Assembly: GCA_022565135.1 (NCBI GenBank)
Contig: JADFKA010000023.1
Location: 1 to 12,162, forward strand
Length of the DNA: 12,162 bases
From: Pseudomonadota bacterium
GTDB taxonomy: Bacteria; Pseudomonadota; Gammaproteobacteria; Steroidobacterales; Woeseiaceae
Direction: 5' to 3'
Shown here piece by piece: positions 1 to 6,840 of this stretch. Every line of letters begins with the position of its first letter. The stretch's first letter is position 1. The notes beneath the pieces were generated by a model that saw only the letters and a list, made by a program, of their open reading frames with translations, searched no databases and had not been told where the DNA came from. The translations under genes and the position numbers were made by a program.

Positions 1-54
1 GTCCGACACGCTGCGAATGGTCACGGCTGTCGATGATTCAAGTGTGAATTTCAA
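1..54 (-). CDS. 5' fragment of a possible divergent gene, perhaps Mth938-like domain protein (partial)
   Basis: An open frame runs leftward off the window from a TTG codon at 54-52 and gives 18 residues, LKFTLESSTAVTIRSVSD. The frame is closed just upstream by a TAA at 69-67. An AGGA motif touches the TTG, closer than an ideal ribosome binding site. The start pattern (basic residue, FTLE, then a hydrophobic strand) reminds me of small Mth938-like (DUF498) proteins, but 18 residues cannot establish a family. If real, it diverges from the RpfE-like gene across 66 bp that would hold both promoters. I saw no strong promoter there. Confidence 0.3.
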   Translation of the reverse strand, partial: MKFTLESSTAVTIRSVSD

Positions 55-120
55 TTCCTGTTTCCGTTACCATCAGCGTCACCACGCATCATACAAAGCT
101 CGTGTCGATCCGCAATCGTT

Positions 121-1080
121 GTGACGAAATCCTATGATAAATCCACCGCGATCGTCGTTTTGCCCGCGGTTCGTGGCGGGCGCCTGCAAGATGCCAAATT
201 ACGCACCTGGTTGTCGCGATCCACGTTGCGGAAAACGTCGCAACCCAGGGAGATACTCGAATGTGTGGTCAGCGCGATCGGTTTACCGTATCCGGTCGAC
301 GGACTGGCCGCCTTGCGCCTGTGGGGACAAACCAGTGATCAGCCGACTGTGTGGATCGCCGCGGCGGACCCAATCTATCTCGAACCACGTCTCGATCAAA
401 TTTGCCTGCACGCGTTGGGCGGTCACGATGTGCCAGCGTCGCATCTGCGAACTCTATTCGACCATTTGCAGCAATCACTGACGGATAGCAGCCGGTTTGG
501 ATTTATTCAAATCGGACCCTACGGCTATTTGCGCTCCAATGAGCCGATGGCGACAGCTCTCTCGTCTGCCAATGTGGTTGATCAACAGCCGCCGAACGAT
601 TTCATGCCGTCAGGCACTGAGGCGGCTGACTACCGTCGGCTGATTGGCGAAGTCGAAATGTCGCTGCACGATCATGACGTCAACCTGAAGCGCGAGGCGG
701 AAGGACGGCACCCGATCAACTCCTTATGGCTGTGGGGTGGTGGTTTCGCCCCGCAGGAGCAAGCGGAGCCGTGTCCGCCGTTATTTGCGGACGACCCGAT
801 GACGAAAGGCTATTGGCACAGCATAACCGGTGTTGTCGATTCATGGCCCGGCTCGATCGCGGCCTGCCTGGACGCATCCGATGCTGGCTTTGTGGCGGTG
901 CCTGCATTCGATGCTGACGATGTCGAGGCCCTGCAAGAGTGCTTGCGCGAGTTGCGCGAAGCGTTGCATGCACGACGCCTGAGTCGACTCGTGTTGTTTT
1001 TCCGTGACGGCGTTGAGGCAGACGTATTGCGGACGCACGCCTGGCGATTCTGGCGCCGCGCTGCGCCGGTCCTGAATTGA
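121..1080 (+). CDS. RpfE-like / cofactor-independent phosphoglycerate-mutase-like protein
   Basis: This 319-residue protein resembles the RpfE family, often annotated as a regulatory protein or phosphoglycerate-mutase-like protein and encoded beside recJ in Xanthomonas. The best evidence is residues 177-208: an EVEMSLHDHDVN segment followed by HPINSLWLWGGG, the family hallmark. An ADPIYLEPRLDQ segment at 82-93 is also typical. No signal peptide or membrane segment is visible. The biochemical role of the family is not settled; some members were linked to virulence-factor regulation in Xanthomonas, but no rpfF, rpfC or rpfG is visible here, so a quorum-sensing role should not be assumed. The start is GTG at 121. 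I see no good Shine-Dalgarno sequence, and no better in-frame start that keeps the hydrophobic IVVLPA strand at 11-16. The stop overlaps the recJ start by one base (TGATG), which suggests translational coupling. Confidence 0.75.
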   Translation: MTKSYDKSTAIVVLPAVRGGRLQDAKLRTWLSRSTLRKTSQPREILECVVSAIGLPYPVDGLAALRLWGQTSDQPTVWIAAADPIYLEPRLDQICLHALGGHDVPASHLRTLFDHLQQSLTDSSRFGFIQIGPYGYLRSNEPMATALSSANVVDQQPPNDFMPSGTEAADYRRLIGEVEMSLHDHDVNLKREAEGRHPINSLWLWGGGFAPQEQAEPCPPLFADDPMTKGYWHSITGVVDSWPGSIAACLDASDAGFVAVPAFDADDVEALQECLRELREALHARRLSRLVLFFRDGVEADVLRTHAWRFWRRAAPVLN

Positions 1081-2804
1081 TGGCTTTGCACGCTACACGA
1101 CCGATCGTTACGCGGACGGTGCCAGAGCCAGCCGTCATGTCCGAGTTGTCCAGTCTGAATCCCGTGCTTGCACGACTGTATGCCACGCGCGGTGTAACGA
1201 TGGCGGCACAGCTCGACTACGGTCTTGCGCGACTCGCGCCAGTCAGCTTGCTCGACAACATCGACGCCGGCGTCGAGTTGTTGCTGAGCAAACGCGATCA
1301 GCGAATCATTGTCATCGGCGATTTCGATGTTGATGGTGCCACCAGCACGGCGCTCATGTTGCGTTGTCTGCGGGCCTATGGTTTCGCGGATGTCGGCTAC
1401 CTGGTTCCAAATCGATTCGAATATGGCTATGGACTGACGCCCGAAATCGTACGCGTGGCTGCGGGTCGCGAACCCGCACTGATTGTAACGGTCGACAATG
1501 GCGTTTCGAGTGTCGCGGGTGTGCGCGATGCACAGGCGCATGGTATCCCGGTACTCGTAACGGATCACCACCTGCCTGGCACGGAATTGCCGGCTGCCGA
1601 GGTGATTGTCAATCCCAATCTTGCCGGCAGCAAATTTCCGAGTCGCAATCTTGCAGGCGTCGGTGTCGCTTTTTACCTGATGGCGGCACTGGGTCGCGTA
1701 CTGGAGCAAGGTGGGCAGCAAGGTGCCGCGAAGATTCCTGCGCGCTATCTCGATCTCGTCGCGTTGGGCACTGTCGCCGACGTTGTGCCGTTTGATCACA
1801 ATAACCGCATCCTCGTCCAGCAGGGTCTCAGTCGCATACGCAAAGGCATGGCGGTCGCCGGGATTCGCGCGCTGCTGACGCAATCGGGGCGGCAACTGTC
1901 ACGGACAGTCAGCACCGATCTTGGCTTCGTCGCCGGGCCACGTATTAATGCCGCCGGCAGACTTGATGACATGTCGGTGGGAATCGAGTGCCTGCTGACT
2001 GATGACGACGCATCGGCTCAGCAGTATGCGCGCCAGCTCGATAAGATCAACAAGGAGCGTCGCAATATCGAAGCGACGATGCGTGAGCAGGCGTTCGCTT
2101 ACGTCGAATCGCTTGATGCAAAAAAGTGGCCGTCTTGCGTTTGCGTTTACGAACAATCCTGGCATCAGGGTGTGGTTGGCCTCATTGCGTCGCGCGTCCG
2201 GGAACGGTGTCACCGACCTGTCATTGCCTTTGCCCGCGAAACCGAAGGTCTGCTGAAAGGTTCCGCTCGATCGATCCCGGGCGTGCATGTGCGGGATCTG
2301 CTGGAAGCAGTTTCGAGCATGCATCCCGAGCTGATCGTCCGCTTCGGCGGTCACGCGATGGCAGCAGGGCTGACGATTGCTACAGAGCACTACCAGGACT
2401 TCGCGACGGCAGTTTCCGACCAGCTCGAGCGCCTGTATCCCGACGCCGACTTCAGTGGTGCGATTGTCAGCGATGGGGTTTTGCCCGAATCGGCGTTCTG
2501 CCTGCAGTTTGCGAAATCGTTGCGCGAGGCCGGACCGTGGGGATCGGGATTTCCCGAACCTCTGTGGAATGGTGACTTTACGATTCTTGAGCAGCGCACC
2601 GTTGGCGAGAATCATCTCAAGCTACGAGTCCGTCGCGCCGATGGCGGCGCTGCCATCGATGCAATTGCGTTCAACCAGGCTGGCCCGTCGTATCGTGGCG
2701 TCGTGCAGCTCGCCTACAAATTGGACGTCAACGAGTATCGCGGTGTCGAAACGCCACAATTGGTCGTCGAACAAATATCCGCATTGCAAAACGCGACTGC
2801 ATGA
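1080..2804 (+). CDS. recJ: Single-stranded-DNA-specific 5'-3' exonuclease RecJ
   Basis: RecJ degrades single-stranded DNA 5' to 3' in RecF-pathway recombination, mismatch repair and rescue of stalled forks. The 574-residue product matches the usual length (about 577 in E. coli). DHH-superfamily motifs appear in order: GDFDVDG at 80-86 (metal-binding D81 and D83), VTVDNG at 137-142, TDHH at 161-164, ALGTVADVVP at 228-237, GPRINAAGRL at 286-295, and the DHHA1 signature GGHAMAAG at 423-430. All the metal-binding acidic and histidine positions I can identify are present, so the enzyme should be active. The C-terminal part after about residue 450 fits the OB-fold domain. ATG at 1080 overlaps the previous gene's TGA; a TTG at 1077 is in frame directly before it and would add one residue. 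prfB follows after 42 bp. Confidence 0.97.
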   Translation: MALHATRPIVTRTVPEPAVMSELSSLNPVLARLYATRGVTMAAQLDYGLARLAPVSLLDNIDAGVELLLSKRDQRIIVIGDFDVDGATSTALMLRCLRAYGFADVGYLVPNRFEYGYGLTPEIVRVAAGREPALIVTVDNGVSSVAGVRDAQAHGIPVLVTDHHLPGTELPAAEVIVNPNLAGSKFPSRNLAGVGVAFYLMAALGRVLEQGGQQGAAKIPARYLDLVALGTVADVVPFDHNNRILVQQGLSRIRKGMAVAGIRALLTQSGRQLSRTVSTDLGFVAGPRINAAGRLDDMSVGIECLLTDDDASAQQYARQLDKINKERRNIEATMREQAFAYVESLDAKKWPSCVCVYEQSWHQGVVGLIASRVRERCHRPVIAFARETEGLLKGSARSIPGVHVRDLLEAVSSMHPELIVRFGGHAMAAGLTIATEHYQDFATAVSDQLERLYPDADFSGAIVSDGVLPESAFCLQFAKSLREAGPWGSGFPEPLWNGDFTILEQRTVGENHLKLRVRRADGGAAIDAIAFNQAGPSYRGVVQLAYKLDVNEYRGVETPQLVVEQISALQNATA

Positions 2805-2846
2805 TAAGATCGCGCGTCGTCCGCGCCTGATGCAGCAGAAAGAACC

Positions 2847-3942
2847 ATGGAAACGAGTTCCATCAAACAGTTGATCGTCGATCTTACTGAACGCACAATC
2901 GCGTTGAGGGGGTATCTTTGACTATGATGGCAAAGCGGAACGCCTGACCGAAGTTCAGCGCGAGCTCGAACAACCCGACGTCTGGGATAAGCCCGAACGT
3001 GCGCAGGCGTTGGGTCAGGAACGTGCGCAGCTCGATCTGGTTGTCAGCGTTATCGACAATTTGACGTCAGGACTCGACGATGCCGAGCAGCTGTTGACGC
3101 TGGCTATCGATGAAGACGATGCTGACACGGTCGACGAAGTCGCCGCCGATCTCAAGGACCTCGAACAGCAACTTGCCGGCCTGGAATTTCGTCGCATGTT
3201 TTCCGGTGAGATGGATATCAATAATGCCTACCTTGATATTCAATCGGGTGCCGGTGGTACCGAGGCACAGGACTGGGCCGAGATGATCTTGCGCATGTAC
3301 CTGCGCTGGGCTGAAGCACACGGCTTCAAAACAGACGTGATCGAGGCGTCGGCGGGTGAAGTTGCCGGTATCAAAAGCGCGACCGTACACGTGGTCGGCG
3401 AGTATGCCTATGGTTGGCTGCGAACTGAGACCGGCGTGCACCGGCTCGTGCGAAAGTCGCCCTTTGATGCAGGCAATCGCAGACACACGTCTTTCGCTTC
3501 CGTATTTGTCGCGCCCGAAGTCGACGACGACATCGACATTGAAATGAATCCATCCGACCTGCGAATCGATGTGTACCGTGCCAGCGGCGCGGGTGGCCAG
3601 CATGTCAACCGAACCGAGTCGGCTGTGCGCATCACGCATCTGCCGACCAATATTGTTGTGCAGTGCCAGAACGACCGCTCGCAGCACAAGAACAAAGCGA
3701 GTGCGATGAGCCAGCTCAAGGCGAAACTGTATGAATTTGAAATGCAGAAACGTCGCGCCGAAGCATCGATTGTGGAGGCGAACAAGGCGGATGTCGGTTG
3801 GGGTAGTCAAATTCGCTCCTACGTTCTCGATCAGAGCCGCATCAAGGATTTGCGTACCGGCGTCGAAACCGGTAACACTCAGGCTGTGCTCGATGGTGGC
3901 CTCGACGAGTTCATCGAGGCCAGTCTTAAACAAGGGCTCTAA
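2847..3942 (+). CDS. prfB: Peptide chain release factor 2 (RF2), programmed +1 frameshift
   Basis: RF2 recognises UGA and UAA stop codons and triggers peptide release. The gene is read in two frames. Codons 1-24 run from ATG 2847 to CTT 2916-2918 and meet an in-frame TGA at 2919-2921. A +1 shift skips T2919 and continues from GAC at 2920 to TAA at 3940-3942, giving 364 residues (E. coli 365). The stop-recognition tripeptide SPF is at residues 204-206 and the catalytic GGQ at 249-251, within RASGAGGQHVNRTES. The residue equivalent to E. coli 246 is Ala, as in most bacteria, not the Thr of E. coli K-12. The ribosome binding site before ATG 2847 is weak (AAAGA). The TAA overlaps the lysS ATG (TAATG). 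Reading only the downstream frame would miss the first 24 residues and misplace the start. Confidence 0.97.
2907..2922 (+). promoter_or_regulatory. RF2 programmed +1 frameshift site
   Basis: The stretch AGGGGG TAT CTT TGA C is the canonical prfB recoding signal. An internal Shine-Dalgarno-like AGGGGG at 2907-2912 lies three bases before the slippery CTT (2916-2918), and TGA followed by C, a weak termination context, is at 2919-2922. In known systems, low RF2 lets the ribosome pause at UGA and slip forward by one base into GAC, so RF2 controls its own synthesis. Every element of the consensus is present at the standard spacing. Confidence 0.97.
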
Positions 3943-5429
3943 TGGCAGACGACAGCAAGCTCATCGCTGAACGACGGCGCAAGCTCGACGCTATGCGCGA
4001 GCGTGGCAATGCGTTTCCCAACGATTTTCGTCGCAATTCCCTGGCAGAAGAGTTGCACAAGACCTACGACGCTCAGGACGATGCAACTTTACGGGAGAAG
4101 CAAGTAAAGGTTGCCGTCGCCGGACGCATGATGTTCAAACGCGTCATGGGCAAGGCGAGCTTCATCAAATTGCAGGATCGTACCGGCCAGATTCAGGTGC
4201 GACTCGAGCGCGATCGGCTGGTTGAGGGTCGCTACCAGAACTTCAAGAAATGGGATGTTGGCGACATCGTCGCAGCGACAGGCATGCTGTTTCGGACCAA
4301 GACCGGCGACCTGACGGTCAGGGCAGACGAGCTGCGCTTGCTGACGAAGTCATTGCGCCCGTTACCCGAGAAATTCCACGGTCTTGCAGACCAGGAAACA
4401 CGGTATCGGCAACGTTACGTCGACCTGATCATGAACGAGGGCAGCCGCAACGTATTCCGCACGCGATCGGCCATCGTCGCCTATATTCGCGCATTCCTCG
4501 ATGCGCAGGATTATCTTGAAGTCGAAACACCGATGATGCAGACGACGCCAGGCGGTGCGATCGCGCGCCCGTTCACAACGCATCACAATGCGCTCGATAT
4601 GACCTTGTATTTGCGAATCGCTCCCGAATTGAATCTCAAGCGGCTCATCGTCGGTGGCTATGAGCGCGTCTACGAAATCAATCGAAGTTTCCGCAATGAA
4701 GGTGTGTCTACGCAGCATAATCCCGAGTTCACGATGCTGGAACTTTACCGGGCCTATGCCGACTACGAAGACCTGATCGACATGGTTGAGGCGCTGCTGC
4801 TCGGCATGGCGCAGTCAGTACTCGGCAACGCGACCGTTCAATATCAGGGCGAAGAGTTTGACTTTTCGCAGCGGTTTGCGCGGATGACGATTGCCGAAGT
4901 GATCAAGAAGTTCGATCCTGATATCGATACAGCGAAATTGCGAGATCGGGACTATCTGGTCGGCATTTGCGACAAGCTGGGTATCACGGTCAAGGACAAT
5001 TACGGTCCCGGCAAACTGCAAATCGAAATTTTCGAAAAGACCGGCGAGCAGCATCTACGCCAGCCAACCTTCATTACGCAGTATCCGATCGAGGTCTCAC
5101 CATTGTCGCGACGCAATGACGAGGATTCGTTTCTGGCAGACCGATTCGAATTCTTTATCGCCGGACGCGAAATTGCCAACGGTTTTTCGGAGCTTAATGA
5201 TCCCGAGGACCAGGCCGAGCGTTTCCGGGCTCAGGCGGCAAGTCGCGATGCCGGCAACGACGAGGCAATGGCTTACGATCATGATTATGTGCGCGCGCTA
5301 GAATACGGCATGCCGCCGACTGCCGGCATCGGCATCGGTATCGACCGACTCGTCATGTTGTTTACCGACTCCGCGTCGATTCGCGATGTATTGCTGTTCC
5401 CGCACATGCGACCCGAAGCCTTCGACTAG
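3942..5429 (+). CDS. lysS: Lysyl-tRNA synthetase, class II
   Basis: This cytoplasmic enzyme charges tRNA(Lys) with lysine using ATP. The 495-residue product is close to E. coli LysRS (505) and aligns throughout by eye. The N-terminal OB-fold for anticodon binding covers about residues 55-140 (VAVAGRMMFKRVMGKASF). The class II core follows: motif 1 around 185-200 with EVETPMMQ, motif 2 at 247-263 with NRSFRNEG (R251 and E253 for ATP and lysine), and motif 3 with GIGIGIDRLVML at 462-473 (R469). The ATG at 3942 overlaps the prfB TAA by one base, so it is probably translationally coupled to release factor synthesis. The prfB-lysS pairing is widespread in proteobacteria. The N-terminus is about 10 residues shorter than in E. 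coli, which is within normal variation. Confidence 0.97.
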   Translation: MADDSKLIAERRRKLDAMRERGNAFPNDFRRNSLAEELHKTYDAQDDATLREKQVKVAVAGRMMFKRVMGKASFIKLQDRTGQIQVRLERDRLVEGRYQNFKKWDVGDIVAATGMLFRTKTGDLTVRADELRLLTKSLRPLPEKFHGLADQETRYRQRYVDLIMNEGSRNVFRTRSAIVAYIRAFLDAQDYLEVETPMMQTTPGGAIARPFTTHHNALDMTLYLRIAPELNLKRLIVGGYERVYEINRSFRNEGVSTQHNPEFTMLELYRAYADYEDLIDMVEALLLGMAQSVLGNATVQYQGEEFDFSQRFARMTIAEVIKKFDPDIDTAKLRDRDYLVGICDKLGITVKDNYGPGKLQIEIFEKTGEQHLRQPTFITQYPIEVSPLSRRNDEDSFLADRFEFFIAGREIANGFSELNDPEDQAERFRAQAASRDAGNDEAMAYDHDYVRALEYGMPPTAGIGIGIDRLVMLFTDSASIRDVLLFPHMRPEAFD

Positions 5430-5636
5430 CAGCCGATCACCGCGATATCTGAACGGCGGCCCCGAGACACGGGCACGGCAGCGACCAATGCAGCCCCGCG
5501 GACGGCATGTTCCTCTCCCTCATGGCTCGCTGCGCTGCGCTTTACTTCGGTCGCAGAACATCCCGCCCACGGTGCTGCGCGGTTCGGCGATCGTCCGGTG
5601 GGATCGCCCGCACGGCGGGCCCCTACAGGCGGGCGC
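5430..5636. repeat. Gene-free, hairpin-rich intergenic block, probable dispersed repeat
   Basis: These 207 bp separate the convergent ends of lysS and ygfZ. No convincing coding frame is present; the open frames across it have no family resemblance. The sequence is GC-rich and different in texture from the neighbouring genes. It contains ATGTTC (5507-5512) facing GAACAT (5556-5561), GGCGATC (5586-5592) facing GATCGCC (5602-5608), and GCCCGC (5606-5611) facing GCGGGC (5615-5620), followed by CCCCTACAGGCGGGCGCC (5620-5637). On the minus strand this reads TGTAGGGGCCCGCCGTGCGG, a style typical of dispersed extragenic repeats in Xanthomonadales-like genomes. No T-run follows any stem, so a classical intrinsic terminator is not evident. 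Repeat status is inferred, since only one copy can be seen. Confidence 0.5.
5586..5620. repeat. Overlapping competing hairpins
   Basis: Two perfect inverted repeats share bases. The 7-bp stem GGCGATC/GATCGCC (5586-5592 with 5602-5608) has a 9-base loop. The 6-bp stem GCCCGC/GCGGGC (5606-5611 with 5615-5620) has a 3-base loop, ACG. They overlap at 5606-5608, so both cannot form fully at once. Such a structure at a convergent gene junction could protect transcript ends or act as a rho-independent-like pause, but no U-tract supports termination. Confidence 0.5.
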
Positions 5637-6320
5637 CTATAGATAGTCCAGGGGTATGTGCGTCAATGCGACCGGACCCACTGCAAGCGCTTCCTCCACT
5701 TTGTCGACGGGCACGACGGCGAGCAGGTCGTTGCCGATGGCATTGACGACTTCGCCGACAGAACGCCCGTCATGTGAGATTTTGTCGCCCGGAGAAACCG
5801 GTTCTGCCGATTCGAATCGCAGGCAGCGGCGTTTGGTCGCGCCGCGATAGTGTGTTCGCGCGACAACTTCCTGGCCTGTATAACAACCCTTATCGAAATT
5901 GATGGCGCCGAGAAGATCCAGGTTGAGCATGTGCGGCGTGAATTTTTCGGTCTGATCGCGCCAGATCTCGGCGACCCCGGACCGCAATCTGTCGCGCAGC
6001 CAGGCATCGACCGTGGTCTCGATGCCGAGCTGGTCAAGAGTCACTTCCTGTATTTCAAATTGCAGCTTTGCCCGAAATCGGAACATTGTCAGGCGTCGCA
6101 CGACCTCGTCGGCGAGCTCGGTCGGCAATGTCAGCGCATAACCGTTGTCGGCCGCTGTCACGGTCATCAGGCATATGACGCGGCCCTTTGGATTACACCA
6201 GGCGGTTTTCATCGGGTCGTTGCCAGCCAGAGTCGCGATATCGGCAGTCAATTGACCTTGCAGAAACTCAAAGGCATCATCGCCGCATGCGACTATGGCG
6301 GAGTAAGGTGCTTCTTTCAT
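5637..6320 (-). CDS. ygfZ: Folate-binding Fe-S cluster maintenance protein YgfZ (compact form)
   Basis: YgfZ is a folate-dependent relative of GcvT that supports synthesis and repair of certain Fe-S enzymes, complex II among the clients discussed in the literature. The family signature KGCYTGQE is at residues 144-151 (conserved C146), followed by VVARTHYRGATKRR, which is near-consensus. The N-terminal part shows the usual FLQGQLTADI (19-28) and NPKGRV (43-48) segments. The protein has 227 residues against about 326 in E. coli, and the signature Cys sits at 146 rather than 228, so roughly 80 residues are missing before it. The frame is intact, so this looks like a compact lineage form and not a broken gene. 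The ATG complements 6318-6320; an in-frame TAA lies just upstream and a GGA about nine bases ahead. It diverges from sdhC. Confidence 0.93.
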   Translation of the reverse strand: MKEAPYSAIVACGDDAFEFLQGQLTADIATLAGNDPMKTAWCNPKGRVICLMTVTAADNGYALTLPTELADEVVRRLTMFRFRAKLQFEIQEVTLDQLGIETTVDAWLRDRLRSGVAEIWRDQTEKFTPHMLNLDLLGAINFDKGCYTGQEVVARTHYRGATKRRCLRFESAEPVSPGDKISHDGRSVGEVVNAIGNDLLAVVPVDKVEEALAVGPVALTHIPLDYL

Positions 6321-6383
6321 CCCAAATCCAGTTTATTTATGTAGCTGATGTGATCGGTCCCTCATGCAGGCCGATGCCGTGTC

Positions 6384-6392
6384 TGGCATAAT
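6384..6392 (+). promoter_or_regulatory. Possible extended -10 promoter for sdhCDAB
   Basis: TGG-CATAAT at 6384-6392 matches an extended -10 element (TGn then CATAAT, five of six bases of TATAAT). No good -35 hexamer is seen 17 bp upstream, which is tolerated by extended -10 promoters. Transcription would begin near 6399 and leave an sdhC leader of about 64 bases. The rest of the 142-bp divergent region (6321-6462) includes an AT-rich patch at 6331-6341 that could serve the leftward ygfZ promoter. I could not recognise a CRP, Fur or ArcA site. Confidence 0.35.
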
Positions 6393-6452
6393 TTCCCCAT
6401 GACCGGCAAGGATACAGACAATAAGGCCGATTTCCGCGATGCCAACCCTGTT

Positions 6453-6456
6453 AAGG
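6453..6456 (+). promoter_or_regulatory. Ribosome binding site that decides the sdhC start
   Basis: AAGG lies six bases before ATG 6463 and favours that codon over the in-frame upstream ATG at 6439, which has no purine-rich site. Starting at 6463 also gives the usual short hydrophilic tail before the conserved RPLSPHISIYR. Confidence 0.6.
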
Positions 6457-6462
6457 CGTCAA

Positions 6463-6840
6463 ATGAGTAATTCGGACAGGCCACTATCGCCGCACATTTC
6501 GATTTACCGCTGGCCGATCACGATGGCGCTGTCAATCCTGCATCGGGCAACCGGTGTGGCGATGTCCATCGGTCTGATCGTACTCGCGGCCTGGCTGGCC
6601 TATGCCGCGGCTGGCGAGGCTGACTACGCACGGTTCATAGACCTGATGTCGACCTTGATTGGCCGCTTGTTGCTGATTGGCTGGAGTTATGCGTTTGCCT
6701 TTCATCTGGCGAATGGAGTTCGTCATCTCTTCTGGGATACAGGCCGCGGCTTTGAGATGCGTCAGGCCAATGCCTCCGCCTGGTTCGTACTCGCTGCCTC
6801 GGTCGCGATGACGGCTGGTTTCTGGATGGTCCTGGCATGA
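6463..6840 (+). CDS. sdhC: Succinate dehydrogenase cytochrome b556 subunit SdhC
   Basis: SdhC is one of two inner-membrane anchor subunits of complex II and helps bind heme b and ubiquinone. The 125-residue protein carries the family motif RPLSPHISIYR (6-16), the quinone-site SILHR (24-28; S24 and R28 correspond to E. coli S27 and R31) and FHLANGVRHLFWD (80-92), whose H81 matches heme ligand H84. Three hydrophobic helices are visible at about 30-50, 64-85 and 105-124. The start at ATG 6463 is supported by AAGG at 6453-6456; an ATG at 6439 would add eight residues. The stop overlaps sdhD by four bases (ATGA), so the two anchors are probably made in equal amounts. Confidence 0.95.
   Translation: MSNSDRPLSPHISIYRWPITMALSILHRATGVAMSIGLIVLAAWLAYAAAGEADYARFIDLMSTLIGRLLLIGWSYAFAFHLANGVRHLFWDTGRGFEMRQANASAWFVLAASVAMTAGFWMVLA

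Noticed and set aside
67..95. TTACCA-N17-CATACA as a promoter for the RpfE-like gene
   Set aside because: Only four and three bases match the two consensus hexamers; too weak to annotate.
810..1895. Long minus-strand open frame of 361 codons across the RpfE-like gene and recJ
   Set aside because: It is antisense to two well-supported genes, has a composition rich in Arg, Thr and Gln typical of antisense reading of GC-rich genes, and shows no motif.
1899..2615. Minus-strand open frame of 238 codons opposite the C-terminal half of recJ
   Set aside because: Antisense to conserved RecJ motifs, with no recognisable domain or ribosome binding site.
2784..2810. TTGCAA and TAAGAT as a separate promoter for prfB at the recJ end
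   Set aside because: The spacing is only 15 bp and the -10 match is partial; the short gap fits co-transcription better, though a secondary promoter is not excluded.
3067..3933. Minus-strand open frame of 288 codons opposite prfB
   Set aside because: It mirrors the prfB coding frame; the plus-strand frame has SPF, GGQ and the recoding signal, so this is a shadow.
121..5429. A DSF quorum-sensing (rpf) cluster
   Set aside because: Only the RpfE-like gene is present; no synthase, sensor kinase or HD-GYP regulator is visible in the window.
5386..5746. Short plus-strand open frames across the lysS-ygfZ junction
   Set aside because: They are Arg/Pro-rich, overlap a hairpin-rich repeat block and the ygfZ end, and have no family resemblance or start signal.
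5850..6344. Plus-strand open frame of 164 codons opposite ygfZ
   Set aside because: ygfZ on the minus strand carries the KGCYTGQE signature; this is its antisense shadow.
6349..6364. CRP-like half site TGTGA upstream of sdhC
   Set aside because: The second half (CCTCA at the expected distance) does not match TCACA.
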